Shown piece after piece: positions 1-7,987 of a DNA stretch of 64,000 bases. This stretch comes from Pseudomonas tensinigenes. GTDB taxonomy: Bacteria; Pseudomonadota; Gammaproteobacteria; Pseudomonadales; Pseudomonadaceae. The stretch spans positions 5,439,501 through 5,503,500 of the forward strand of contig NZ_CP077089.1 of the NCBI RefSeq assembly GCF_014268445.2, read 5' to 3'. Every line of letters starts with the position of its first letter. Position 1 is the first letter of the stretch. The notes beneath the pieces were generated by a model. That model saw only the letters and a program-made list of their open reading frames with translations. It was not told the origin of the DNA and ran no database searches. The position numbers and the translations under genes were made by a program.

Positions 1-1167
1 CTGCTGGTCAGCGATGCGCGCGGGATCATTTTCATCGCCAACCAACCCGGCTGGCGTTATCGCGCGTTGCGGCCGTTGAGCGCCAGCGACATGGCCGAGA
101 TCAAAGCCACGCGGCAGTACGACAAACAGTCGCTGCTGCCCTTGACCCACTTGTCGCTGCGCAGCTTCGATGACAACAGCGATCTGCGCCGCGTCGAAGG
201 CCCGCAAGGCACAGCGGATTATCTGTGGGAATCGCTGCCCCTGAGCGCCGAAGGCTGGACCCTGCACCTGCTGCGTCATCCGCAAGTGGCCTTCGAAGAC
301 CTGCGCAACGCCGGGCTGGCCGCCGCCGGGGTGTGGCTGGCGCTAGTGTTCCTGCTGCTGTTTCTCAACCAGCGCTGGCGCCTGTCGAAAATCCGTCAGC
401 GCAACCGTGAAGAACTTGAACAGTTGGTGGAAGAACGCACCCGCGACTTGCGCACTGCGCAGGACGGTCTGGTGCAATCAGCCAAACTCGCCGCGCTCGG
501 GCAGATGTCCGCTGCGCTGGCCCATGAAATCAATCAGCCGCTGACCGCTCAGCGCATGCAACTGGCGACCTTGCGTCTGCTGCTCGAGCATGGCCGCGTC
601 GACGATGCCTATAAAGCGTTGAAACCGGTCGACGAAATGCTCACGCGCATGGCTGCCCTCACCGGCCACCTCAAGACTTTCGCGCGCAAAAGCCCCAGCG
701 GCTTGCGCGAGCGGCTGGATCTGGCGACGGTGGTTGATCAATCCCTGCAGTTACTCGATGCACGGCTGCGCGACGAACAGGTCAGCCTGGTGCTGCACCT
801 GACCCGTCCGGCGTGGGTGCGCGGTGATGCGATTCGCCTGGAGCAGGTGCTGATCAACCTGCTGCGCAACGCCCTCGATGCGATGCAGGGCAAACCCTGC
901 AAACGTCTGGAAATCCGTCTGGAAGCCGATGAACAATTGTGGCGTCTGAACGTCAGCGACAATGGCGGCGGGATTGCCGAAGACCATTTGGGCCAGGTCT
1001 TTGATCCGTTCTTCACCACCAAACCGGTGGGCGACGGTCTGGGCCTGGGGTTGGCGGTATCCTTCGCTATCGTGCATGAATCCGGCGGTCGTCTGAGCGC
1101 CGAAAATGGCGACAGCGGCGCGGTGTTCAGCCTGACTTTGCCGATCGATCTGGAGGCACATATCTGA
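1..1167 (+). CDS. Sensor histidine kinase, DctB/MifS type (5' end outside window)
   Basis: The reading frame is open from the first base, so the N-terminal part of the sensor lies outside the window. What is visible is the end of a periplasmic sensing domain, a hydrophobic membrane segment near 310-370, a short linker, then a kinase core. The H-box reads ALAHEINQPL with its His at 523-525. It is followed by an N-box (NLLRNALDAM), a G1 box (DNGGGI), FDPFFTTK and a GLGLGL G2 box. This order is typical of DctB-family kinases that sense C4/C5-dicarboxylates. The stop codon overlaps the next gene's start (TGATG), so kinase and regulator are translationally coupled. Because a 2-oxoglutarate permease follows, a MifS-like role in alpha-ketoglutarate sensing is inferred. 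Confidence 0.88.
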   Translation: MLVSDARGIIFIANQPGWRYRALRPLSASDMAEIKATRQYDKQSLLPLTHLSLRSFDDNSDLRRVEGPQGTADYLWESLPLSAEGWTLHLLRHPQVAFEDLRNAGLAAAGVWLALVFLLLFLNQRWRLSKIRQRNREELEQLVEERTRDLRTAQDGLVQSAKLAALGQMSAALAHEINQPLTAQRMQLATLRLLLEHGRVDDAYKALKPVDEMLTRMAALTGHLKTFARKSPSGLRERLDLATVVDQSLQLLDARLRDEQVSLVLHLTRPAWVRGDAIRLEQVLINLLRNALDAMQGKPCKRLEIRLEADEQLWRLNVSDNGGGIAEDHLGQVFDPFFTTKPVGDGLGLGLAVSFAIVHESGGRLSAENGDSGAVFSLTLPIDLEAHI

Positions 1168-2495
1168 TGCTCAATTCGGTAATGGTGGTCGATGACGAAA
1201 GCAGCATTCGCAGCGCCGTCGAGCAGTGGCTGAGCCTGTCGGGGTTCGAGGTGCAGTTGTTCAGCCGCGCCGAAGAATGCCTCGCCGCCCTGCCCGCGCA
1301 CTTTGCCGGGGTGATCCTCAGCGACGTGCGCATGCCCGGCATGGGCGGCCTGGCATTGTTGGCCGAAGTGCAGAAACGCGATGCCGATCTGCCGGTGATT
1401 CTGCTCACCGGCCATGGCGACGTACCGATGGCCGTCGAGGCAATGCGCGACGGTGCCTACGACTTTCTGGAAAAACCGTTCAGCCCGGAAACCCTGCTCG
1501 GCAGCTTGCGCCGGGCGCTGGACAAACGCCGGCTGATTCTGGAAAACCGTGCGTTGCACGAGCAGGCCGACAACCGCGCAAAACTCGATGCGACGTTGCT
1601 CGGCGTGTCCCGTGGTTTGCAGACGTTGCGCCGGCAGGTGCTGGATCTGGCGACGCTGCCGGTCAACGTGTTGATCCGTGGTGAAACCGGCAGCGGCAAG
1701 GAATTGGTTGCGCGATGCCTGCATGATTTCGGTCCGCGCGCGGCCAAGCCATTTGTAGCACTGAACTGCGCGGCGATCCCTGAGCAGTTGTTCGAGGCCG
1801 AGTTGTTCGGCCACGAGAGCGGTGCATTTACCGGCGCTTCGGGCAAGCGCATCGGCAAGCTGGAATACGCCGACGGTGGCACGCTGTTTCTCGATGAAAT
1901 CGAAAGCATGCCGCTGGCCCAACAGGTGAAACTGCTGCGGGTGTTGCAGGAGCAGAAGCTTGAACGGCTGGGTTCGAACCAGAGCATTCGTGTCGATCTG
2001 CGGATTGTCGCGGCGACCAAACCGGATCTGCTCGACGAGGCTCGGGCCGGACGTTTTCGCGAGGATCTGGCCTATCGCCTCAACGTCGCCGAGCTGCGCT
2101 TGCCGCCGTTGCGCGATCGTCGCGAAGACATTCCGCTGCTGTTCGAAACCTTCGCCCAGAATGCCGCTGAACGCCTGGGGCGCACCTTTCCGCCCTTGAG
2201 TGGCGCGCAATTGAGTCATCTGCTCAGCCACGACTGGCCGGGCAACGTGCGCGAACTGGCGAACGTTGCCGAACGTCAAGTGCTGGGGCTGGATGAGCCG
2301 GCACCGGGGATTGATCCGGGGCAATCGCTGGCGGCGCAGCAGGAGGCGTTTGAGGCGCAGTGTTTGCGCGCGGCGCTGACCCGGCACAAGGGCGATGTGA
2401 AAGCGGTGCTGGAAGAGTTGCAACTACCGCGCCGTACGTTCAATGAAAAGCTGCAGCGGCATGGGTTGAGTCGGGAGATGTTTCTGGCTGAGTGA
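1167..2495 (+). CDS. Sigma-54-dependent response regulator, DctD/MifR type
   Basis: This 442-residue activator has an N-terminal receiver domain with phospho-acceptor Asp53 (ILSDVRMPG), a central AAA+ domain with Walker A GETGSGKE at 172-179 and the sigma-54 contact loop GAFTGA at 219-224, and a C-terminal Fis-type helix-turn-helix. That is the full NtrC/DctD architecture at normal length. It should couple phosphorylation by the upstream kinase to open-complex formation by sigma-54 polymerase. A matching -24/-12 promoter lies 300 bp downstream in front of the permease gene. Whether it is best named DctD or MifR cannot be settled from sequence alone; the alpha-ketoglutarate permease next door favours MifR. 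Confidence 0.93.
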   Translation: MLNSVMVVDDESSIRSAVEQWLSLSGFEVQLFSRAEECLAALPAHFAGVILSDVRMPGMGGLALLAEVQKRDADLPVILLTGHGDVPMAVEAMRDGAYDFLEKPFSPETLLGSLRRALDKRRLILENRALHEQADNRAKLDATLLGVSRGLQTLRRQVLDLATLPVNVLIRGETGSGKELVARCLHDFGPRAAKPFVALNCAAIPEQLFEAELFGHESGAFTGASGKRIGKLEYADGGTLFLDEIESMPLAQQVKLLRVLQEQKLERLGSNQSIRVDLRIVAATKPDLLDEARAGRFREDLAYRLNVAELRLPPLRDRREDIPLLFETFAQNAAERLGRTFPPLSGAQLSHLLSHDWPGNVRELANVAERQVLGLDEPAPGIDPGQSLAAQQEAFEAQCLRAALTRHKGDVKAVLEELQLPRRTFNEKLQRHGLSREMFLAE

Positions 2496-2532
2496 GGCAG
2501 GGTCGGGATTTTTTGGTGTGGCTGAAATCCAT

Positions 2533-2695
2533 CCCCCTCACCCCAGCCCTCTCCCCCAGGGGGGCGAGGGGGAAAGGGAGCCGATCTTCATGCTTTTCGA
2601 AACCTGAGTTCGACTCGATCTCTCAGGTCGGCGTAACTATCAAAAGCACCTCGATCAGTCCCCTCTCCCCCCGGGAGAGGGCTAGGGTGAGGGGC
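2533..2695. repeat. MITE-like inverted-repeat element (CCCCTCACCC class), copy 1
   Basis: The ends read as an inverted pair (CCCCTCACCCCAGCCCTCTC on the left, GAGAGGGCTAGGGTGAGGGG on the right) around about 110 bp of unique spacer. The interior is the reverse complement of the element at 12193-12352, sharing the AGTTCGACTC and GGGAGCCGATCTTC stretches. No ORF fits inside. The remaining intergenic sequence between 2496 and 2881 holds the sigma-54 promoter and nothing else recognised. Confidence 0.8.
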
Positions 2696-2803
2696 TTTTG
2701 ATCTTCGCCCCAATAAGCGGAAATCCGCTCATCAAACCAGATCCTTCGGCGATATCCCGCTCACCCAATCCCGCCACCCCCTCTAAACCGCCACTCCCCC
2801 CGT

Positions 2804-2819
2804 TGGCACACCTCCTGCT
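2804..2819 (+). promoter_or_regulatory. Sigma-54 (-24/-12) promoter of the permease gene
   Basis: TGGCAC-ACCTC-CTGCT matches the consensus TGGCAC-N5-TTGCW with the invariant GG and GC at exact spacing. It lies 62 bp before the permease ATG and just after a gene for a sigma-54 activator, so the regulator-promoter pairing is very likely. No upstream activator site was identified. Confidence 0.85.
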
Positions 2820-2881
2820 ATAGCCATCGCAGGCTGCGTTCCAACGCGCTCCACAAAAACAATTAAACGAAGGATCCTTCA

Positions 2882-4201
2882 ATGGATAACTCCAACGCCC
2901 TGCCACTTGGGTCGGCTGCCGTGCCCGCCAAAGAAAGAACCACCGCCAGCCGGATCAAATCGATCTTCAGCGGTTCCGTCGGCAACATGGTCGAGTGGTA
3001 CGACTGGTATGTGTATGCCGCCTTCTCCCTGTACTTCGCGAAAACCTTCTTCCCTGCCGGTTCCACCACCGCCCAACTGATGAACACCGCTGCGATTTTC
3101 GCCGTCGGCTTTCTGATGCGTCCGATCGGTGGCTGGCTGATGGGCATGTACGCCGACAAGGTCGGCCGTAAAAAAGCCCTGATGGCCTCGGTCTACCTGA
3201 TGTGCTTCGGCTCGCTGCTGATCGCCCTCAGCCCAAACTACGAAACCATCGGCATCGGCGCACCGATCCTGCTGGTGTTCGCCCGACTGCTGCAAGGCCT
3301 GTCGGTCGGTGGCGAATACGGCACCTCGGCGACCTATCTCTCGGAGATGGCGACCAAGGAACGTCGCGGCTTCTTCTCCAGCTTCCAGTACGTGACCCTG
3401 ATCTCCGGCCAGCTCATCGCCCTCGGCGTGCTGATCGTGCTGCAGAACGTGCTGACCACTGAACAGCTGTACGCGTGGGGCTGGCGTATCCCGTTCGCCA
3501 TCGGCGCGCTGTGTGCGGTCGTGGCGCTGTACCTGCGTCGCGGCATGGAAGAAACCGAGTCGTTCACCAAGAAAGAAAAGTCCAAGGAAAGCGCGATGCG
3601 CACCTTGATGCGCCACCCCAAAGAGCTGTTGACTGTGGTCGGCCTGACCATGGGCGGCACCCTGGCGTTCTACACCTACACCACCTACATGCAGAAGTAT
3701 CTGGTGAACACCGTCGGCATGAGCATCTCCGACTCGACCACCATTTCTGCCGCCACGCTGTTCCTGTTCATGTGCCTGCAACCGATCATCGGCGGCCTGT
3801 CGGACAAGATCGGTCGTCGTCCGATCCTGATCGCCTTCGGTGTACTCGGTACGATCTTCACCGTGCCGATCCTGATGACCCTGCACACCATCCAGACCTG
3901 GTGGGGCGCGTTCTTCCTGATCATGGCGGCGCTGATCATCGTCAGCGGCTACACCTCGATCAACGCCGTGGTGAAAGCCGAGCTGTTCCCGACTGAAATC
4001 CGCGCCCTGGGCGTTGGCCTGCCGTACGCACTGACCGTGTCGATCTTCGGCGGCACCGCTGAATACATCGCACTTTGGTTCAAGAGCATCGGCATGGAAA
4101 CCGGTTACTACTGGTATGTAACGGCGTGCATCGCGGTGTCGTTGCTGGTGTACATCACCATGAAAGACACCCAGAAGCACTCGCGCATCGTTACTGACTG
4201 A
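2882..4201 (+). CDS. kgtP: Alpha-ketoglutarate permease, MFS metabolite:H+ symporter family (KgtP/PcaT-like)
   Basis: The 439-residue protein has twelve predicted membrane helices. Motifs characteristic of KgtP are present: NMVEWYDWYVY in the first helix, GFLMRPIGGWLMG followed by the loop DKVGRKK, the stretch LLQGLSVGGEYGTSATYLSE, and SDKIGRR in the second half. Similarity to E. coli KgtP as remembered runs end to end. It should import 2-oxoglutarate with protons across the inner membrane. The start has AAGGA seven bases upstream. Transcription is expected from the -24/-12 promoter under the preceding two-component pair. A related dicarboxylate specificity is possible. Confidence 0.9.
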   Translation: MDNSNALPLGSAAVPAKERTTASRIKSIFSGSVGNMVEWYDWYVYAAFSLYFAKTFFPAGSTTAQLMNTAAIFAVGFLMRPIGGWLMGMYADKVGRKKALMASVYLMCFGSLLIALSPNYETIGIGAPILLVFARLLQGLSVGGEYGTSATYLSEMATKERRGFFSSFQYVTLISGQLIALGVLIVLQNVLTTEQLYAWGWRIPFAIGALCAVVALYLRRGMEETESFTKKEKSKESAMRTLMRHPKELLTVVGLTMGGTLAFYTYTTYMQKYLVNTVGMSISDSTTISAATLFLFMCLQPIIGGLSDKIGRRPILIAFGVLGTIFTVPILMTLHTIQTWWGAFFLIMAALIIVSGYTSINAVVKAELFPTEIRALGVGLPYALTVSIFGGTAEYIALWFKSIGMETGYYWYVTACIAVSLLVYITMKDTQKHSRIVTD

Positions 4202-4209
4202 TCGGCTGT

Positions 4210-4236
4210 TCACAGCCACTGCAACGGTGGCTGTGA
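4210..4236 (+). terminator. Hairpin downstream of permease
   Basis: TCACAGCCAC and GTGGCTGTGA form a perfect 10-bp stem with a 7-base loop, 9 bp after the stop codon. No U-tract follows, so termination would be weak or the hairpin may protect the 3' end. Confidence 0.45.
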
Positions 4237-4243
4237 TGGACTC

Positions 4244-4307
4244 TTCGCGAGCAGGCTCGCTCCCACATCTGGAATGCATTTCCCTGTGGGAGCAAGCCTG
4301 CTCGCGA
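4244..4307. repeat. REPIN (GTGGGAGC class), compact form
   Basis: Two inverted REP arms, TTCGCGAGCAGGCTCGCTCC and GGAGCAAGCCTGCTCGCGA, are separated by only about 18 bp, so this copy is in the opposite arm order from most others in the window. The rest of the 4202-4583 gap is AT-rich leader for the next gene, with a possible TTAACA-N16-TATTTT promoter at 4478-4505. Confidence 0.85.
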
Positions 4308-4583
4308 TTGGGGTCGCCGCGTTTCCCTGACCCGCATGAAAAATTCCTTACACACGCCGCAACGCGATTAATCGCTAATTAATGCTGGCGAAGCATTCTG
4401 CCCCTACCTGATCGATGACCTGCGCGGCGTTCGCTTCGACGACGCAAGCGATTTAAATCCGCCGCCCTTAACATCAAGTTAATCGATTGTTTTTAGCATT
4501 ATTTTGCGCTTTTCAATCAACTTAATTGGCGTAGCATTAAACGCATGCAAGACACACCCGCCAACAAATCTGGAGTAAAGAAC

Positions 4584-4916
4584 ATGAAAACCAAACTGAT
4601 CCTTGCCTTCGCCCTGTCCGTACTGGCTGCCAACACCTTCGCCGCCGACGGTTATGACCGCACTGGTTCCGCCGTTGCTGCTGATGGTTATGACCGCACC
4701 GGTTCTGCTGCTGTCGCTGAAGATGGCTATGACCGTACCGGCTCCGCGACCTTCGCTGAAGACGGCTACGACCGCACTGGCTCCGCGACTTTCGCTGAAG
4801 ATGGCTACGACCGCACTGGCTCCGCGACTTTCGCTGAAGATGGCTATGACCGCACTGGCTCCGCGACTTTCGCTGCCGACGGTTACGACCGCACTCAATC
4901 GGCTGCCATCAGCTAA
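4584..4916 (+). CDS. Small secreted protein of seven DGYDRTGSA tandem repeats, function unknown
   Basis: The 110-residue product starts at ATG 4584, preceded by GGAG (TGGAGTAAAGAAC). Residues 1-20 form a Sec signal peptide (MKTK, hydrophobic core, cleavage after NTFA). All 90 mature residues are repeats: one 12-mer then six 13-mers, consensus EDGYDRTGSATFA, ending in a divergent unit DGYDRTQSAAIS. Each unit carries three acidic residues, one Arg and one Tyr. No Cys, no lipobox and no membrane anchor are visible. The gene stands alone, with a UUCG-loop terminator 20 bp downstream and REPINs on both sides. I do not recognise a characterised family. A matrix, amyloid-like or protease-substrate role would be speculation. 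Confidence 0.85.
   Translation: MKTKLILAFALSVLAANTFAADGYDRTGSAVAADGYDRTGSAAVAEDGYDRTGSATFAEDGYDRTGSATFAEDGYDRTGSATFAEDGYDRTGSATFAADGYDRTQSAAIS
4644..4913 (+). repeat. 39-bp in-frame tandem repeat array (7 units)
   Basis: Units start at 4644 (36 bp), then 4680, 4719, 4758, 4797, 4836 and 4875 (39 bp each). Units 4-6 differ from one another at only one or two synonymous positions, while units 1, 2 and 7 are diverged. This indicates recent local expansion in the centre of the array. Confidence 0.93.
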
Positions 4917-4935
4917 CCCCTGCTGTAAAGCGCAC

Positions 4936-4955
4936 AGCCCGGCTTCGGCCGGGCT
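4936..4955 (+). terminator. Hairpin terminator with UUCG loop after repeat-protein gene
   Basis: AGCCCGGC-TTCG-GCCGGGCT is an 8-bp GC-rich stem with a stable tetraloop, followed by a short T-containing tail. It closes the single-gene unit. Confidence 0.75.
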
Positions 4956-5001
4956 TAGTCATTTCTGGGGGATGACAATTTCCTGAGTTCACATCAAACC
5001 C

Positions 5002-5090
5002 TGTGGGAGCGAGCCTGCTCGCGAAGACGTCGTGTCAGGCGATATCAATGCAACTGACCCGACGCTTTCGCGAGCAGGCTCGCTCCCACA
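5002..5090. repeat. REPIN (GTGGGAGC class)
   Basis: TGTGGGAGCGAGCCTGCTCG and the inverted arm CGAGCAGGCTCGCTCCCACA flank a roughly 40-bp spacer. It lies between the repeat-protein terminator and the flavin-reductase-like gene. Confidence 0.9.
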
Positions 5091-5192
5091 GGGGAATTTC
5101 ATAGCTTGGAATATCGGTGTCTGGCTGGAAATATGCGGGACGTCCTTGCACTATGGCTGCATCTAAAAAGCAGCCTCAGGAATTCACCCGCC

Positions 5193-5822
5193 ATGCCCGA
5201 TGACATCCATTTCTACGAACCCGCCAACGGCCACGGCCTGCCCCACGATCCGTTCAACGCCATCGTCGGCCCACGCCCGATCGGCTGGATTTCCTCACAG
5301 GATGCCAACGGCCAGTTGAACCTGGCGCCGTACAGTTTCTTCAACGCCTTCAACTACATCCCGCCGATCATTGGTTTTTCCAGCGTCGGGCGCAAAGACA
5401 GCCTGAACAACATCGAGCAGACCGGCGAATTCGTCTGGAACCTCGCCACCCGACCACTGGCCGAGCAGATGAATCAGAGCTGCGCGATGGTCGCGCCTGA
5501 GGTCAATGAATTCGAATTGGCGGGATTGACGACGGTCGCGTCAAAGGTGATTTCGGTGCCACGGGTCGCCGAAAGTCCGGTGTCCTTCGAGTGCAAGGTC
5601 ACGCAGATCATTCAGTTGCAGCGCGCCGATGGCGAAACCGTGCCGAGCTGGCTGATCCTCGGCGAAGTGGTCGCCGTGCACATCGCCAAATGGCTGTTGA
5701 AGGACGGCATCTACGACACCGCCGCGGCAGAACCGATTCTGCGCGGCGGCGGGCCGGCGGATTACTTCCAGCTGGGGCCTGAGGCCCTGTTCAAGATGTG
5801 GCGTCCGGGCGCCACCAAGTAA
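5193..5822 (+). CDS. Flavin reductase-like (DIM6/NTAB) family protein
   Basis: The 209-residue protein begins at ATG 5193; an in-frame upstream extension to 5106 crosses REPIN-flanking sequence and was not used. The split-barrel FMN-binding signature is visible near the N-terminus (FNAIVGPRPIGWISSQD, then NLAPYSFFNAFNYIPPIIGFSS), followed by KDSLNNIEQTGEFVWNLA. Such proteins bind FMN and reduce it or serve as small flavoprotein oxidoreductases. It is a single gene convergent with the next two minus-strand genes. The physiological substrate is not evident. Confidence 0.82.
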   Translation: MPDDIHFYEPANGHGLPHDPFNAIVGPRPIGWISSQDANGQLNLAPYSFFNAFNYIPPIIGFSSVGRKDSLNNIEQTGEFVWNLATRPLAEQMNQSCAMVAPEVNEFELAGLTTVASKVISVPRVAESPVSFECKVTQIIQLQRADGETVPSWLILGEVVAVHIAKWLLKDGIYDTAAAEPILRGGGPADYFQLGPEALFKMWRPGATK

Positions 5823-5826
5823 CGCG

Positions 5827-6069
5827 TTACCAGATCAACTCGGCGTCGTCAGTGACGCCCTTGAGGTTATCCAGCTCGTTGATGGCAGCCTCATCGGCGG
5901 CGATGGCGCCGGGGAAGACCTGATCATTCAGCAGTTTGTGAAAGCGTGGTGCACCGCCATCGACCAGGGCCTTGACCGCGATTGCCGCGTGATAGCCCTT
6001 GTTGCCACCCAACTCGACGGGGACGACTGCGGAAACTGCTTCGAAGTGTTCGAACTCTTTACGTGCCAT
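5827..6069 (-). CDS. Conserved-looking small protein of unknown function (80 aa)
   Basis: The short ORF begins MARKEFEHFEAVS and has typical Pseudomonas codon usage. It contains no signal peptide, Cys pair or membrane segment; the composition is acidic at the C-terminus (NLKGVTDDAELIW). It lies 43 bp downstream of the monooxygenase-like gene on the same strand and the two may be co-transcribed. I do not recognise its family. Support for its reality is good codon usage and tight fit between neighbours. Confidence 0.6.
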   Translation of the reverse strand: MARKEFEHFEAVSAVVPVELGGNKGYHAAIAVKALVDGGAPRFHKLLNDQVFPGAIAADEAAINELDNLKGVTDDAELIW

Positions 6070-6112
6070 GTCACATATCCCGGCTCAGACAAACAAGCCG
6101 GACATTAAACCC

Positions 6113-6466
6113 TCAACCGACGAGTTTGTGTACCGGCGCCGGGCATTGACCGAGGGCTTGCGCCGCCGACACGTCCTTGAAAGTGTGGAAGTCGAGGCTG
6201 TTGACCACCAGTTCCTGCACCAGCTCGGCGAAGATTTCCATCGACGGACTGTTGAAATAGTTAGTCATCATTTGCTGGCTGCTCCAGAACCCGGAGACCA
6301 GCCACAACTCGGGATCACACTGCGAATGCTGCAAGGCAAAGCTCAGGCAACCGGGGGCGGCGCGGGACGGCTCGATCAATGCGCTCAGGCGTACGCCGAG
6401 TTCCGCCGAACGCCCGGCGCGCGCTCGAACGAAGGCCATATGACTGACGGGAATCTGCTTGGACAT
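6113..6466 (-). CDS. Antibiotic biosynthesis monooxygenase (ABM)-domain protein
   Basis: The start chosen is ATG 6466 because GGGAGGG lies 7-8 bases upstream; an in-frame extension to 6523 has no such site. The 117-residue product shows the ABM ferredoxin-like fold pattern: a first strand (VSHMAFVRARAG), the helix SAELGVRLSALIEPSRAAPGC, then LSFALQHSQCDPELWLVSGFWSS. These small dimeric enzymes or quinol-type monooxygenases have varied substrates and none can be assigned here. It is divergent from the AraC-type regulator at 6864, which might control it. Confidence 0.78.
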   Translation of the reverse strand: MSKQIPVSHMAFVRARAGRSAELGVRLSALIEPSRAAPGCLSFALQHSQCDPELWLVSGFWSSQQMMTNYFNSPSMEIFAELVQELVVNSLDFHTFKDVSAAQALGQCPAPVHKLVG

Positions 6467-6651
6467 GTTCAACCCTCCCAGGGAGTCGCGTGGCAGCCGG
6501 GGGACGGGCTGCGACAGGATCAAAGGTTAAGGGCAGCACGCCGGCCGCCGTTAGTCGATTCCTGCCGCCGCGTTGCACAATCCTGCGAGACTGCACGCAG
6601 AACCTGTAACAACCTGTAAAACTGCGTCACACGGTTGTCATACGCGTTTTG

Positions 6652-6729
6652 TGTAGGAGCTGCCGAAGGCTGCGATCTTTTGATTTTGCCTTGAAGATCA
6701 ACAGATCGCAGCCTTCGGCAGCTCCTACA
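6652..6729. repeat. REP pair (TAGGAGCTGCCG class)
   Basis: TGTAGGAGCTGCCGAAGGCT and the inverted AGCCTTCGGCAGCTCCTACA flank a short spacer. It sits in the 6467-6863 divergent gap between the ABM gene and the AraC regulator. I see no further feature in that gap beyond presumed divergent promoters. Confidence 0.85.
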
Positions 6730-6863
6730 GGGTTGGATCGCGACAAGCGCGGGAACACCCCGGGGCAGAATCAGGCAAGCATTTCGCAGGATGTGTCTAC
6801 CGCTGGCGCTTGCACAAACATATGCTCTGCTCCATTCCACCTCCCCTGCCGAGGATGCCGTGC

Positions 6864-7793
6864 ATGACGTCATTCGATCGTTTTCAAGCCGAACCCAGCG
6901 CTGACATGGAAAAACAGCGCGCAGAACTGGCGGCGATCATCCGCCGCAACACCACCGACGATGGCAGCTACGAGACCGCCATCGGCTCGCTGTTCATGTC
7001 GCGCCACACCCAGTCCCATGACTTCGCGCCGGTGCTCGCGCAACCGGCGCTGTGCATCATGGCGCAGGGACGCAAAGAGGTGCGGCTGGCTGACGAGTAC
7101 TTCAATTACGACCCGCTGAATTATCTGGTGGTGTCGGTTTCGATGCCGCTGAGCGGGCGCGTGGTCAATGTCTCGCCGGAAGAACCGATCCTCGCCGTGC
7201 GCCTGGACATCGATCCGACAGAAATCACCGCACTGATTGCCGATGCCGGCCCGATGGGCGTGCCGACCCGGCCGACCGGGCGCGGTTTGTATGTCGAGAA
7301 GATCGACAGTTCGATGCTTGATGCCGTGCTGCGTCTGGCGCGTTTGCTCGATGCGCCGAAAGACATCGCCATGCTTGCGCCACTGATTCGCCGGGAGATT
7401 CTCTATCGCCTGCTGCGCAGTCCACAGGGGCATCGCTTGTATGAAATCGCGATTGCCAACAGTCAGAGCCATCGCATCAGTCAGGCGATCAAATGGCTCA
7501 ACGGCAACTTCGAGCAGCCGCTGCGCATTGATGATCTGGCCAAAGAAGTGAATTTGAGTGTGTCGACGTTGCATCACCGGTTTAAGGCGATGACGGCGAT
7601 GAGTCCGTTGCAGTATCAGAAGCAGTTGCGCTTGCAAGAGGCGCGGCGGTTGATGCTGGCGGAGGGGCTGGAGGCTTCGGCGGCGGGGTATCGGGTGGGG
7701 TATGAAAGTCCGTCGCAATTCAGCCGTGAGTACAGCCGGCTGTTTGGTGCGCCGCCGTTAAGGGATTTGGCGCGGTTGCGACTTTCGGTGTGA
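6864..7793 (+). CDS. AraC family transcriptional regulator (AraC_N type)
   Basis: The 309-residue product is taken from ATG 6864, nine bases after GAGG. An N-terminal sensor region (PALCIMAQGRKEVRLADEYF, then a stretch ending LSGRVV) is of the AraC-type N-terminal family. Two C-terminal helix-turn-helix motifs follow, ending in the signature region GYESPSQFSREYSRLFGAPP. It probably activates a nearby alcohol/aldehyde or redox gene; the divergent ABM/hypothetical pair is the closest candidate. No operator was identified. Confidence 0.88.
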   Translation: MTSFDRFQAEPSADMEKQRAELAAIIRRNTTDDGSYETAIGSLFMSRHTQSHDFAPVLAQPALCIMAQGRKEVRLADEYFNYDPLNYLVVSVSMPLSGRVVNVSPEEPILAVRLDIDPTEITALIADAGPMGVPTRPTGRGLYVEKIDSSMLDAVLRLARLLDAPKDIAMLAPLIRREILYRLLRSPQGHRLYEIAIANSQSHRISQAIKWLNGNFEQPLRIDDLAKEVNLSVSTLHHRFKAMTAMSPLQYQKQLRLQEARRLMLAEGLEASAAGYRVGYESPSQFSREYSRLFGAPPLRDLARLRLSV

Positions 7794-7801
7794 CCGTTAG
7801 A

Positions 7802-7980
7802 AGCCCCTCACCCTAACCCTCTCCCGGAGGGAGAGGGGACTGATTGGGGAATATTCAAGAGGCTCACCGACTTGAACGATTGGCTTTGAATCCATAATCG
7901 ACCGGATTTTTCAGGTCGATGGACAGCGCCAGACACCTCGGTCGGCCCCCTCTCCCTCCGGGAGAGGGCTGGGGTGAGGG
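7802..7980. repeat. MITE-like inverted-repeat element (CCCCTCACCC class), copy 2
   Basis: The left end AGCCCCTCACCCTAACCCTC and right end GAGAGGGCTGGGGTGAGGGT are inverted, with internal sub-palindromes (CTCTCCCGGAGGGAGAG and its counterpart). The length of about 180 bp matches the copies at 2533 and 12193. It fills the gap between convergent genes. Confidence 0.8.
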
Positions 7981-7987
7981 TCGGCTT

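Noticed and set aside
738..2423. Long antisense frame (561 codons) opposite the sensor/regulator genes
   Set aside because: Codon usage is that of a shadow frame in high-GC DNA, no ribosome site, and the plus-strand genes have complete conserved domains.
2879..4279. 466-codon minus-strand frame opposite the permease
   Set aside because: Low-complexity His/Gln/Asp-rich translation typical of an antisense frame; no motif or start signal.
4644..4913. Possible CRISPR array
   Set aside because: Repeats are directly contiguous, coding and of 39-bp period without unique spacers; no cas genes nearby.
4479..4986. Antisense and +1 frames through the DGYDRT repeats
   Set aside because: A 39-bp repeat keeps alternative frames open automatically; only the 4584 frame has a ribosome site and a signal peptide.
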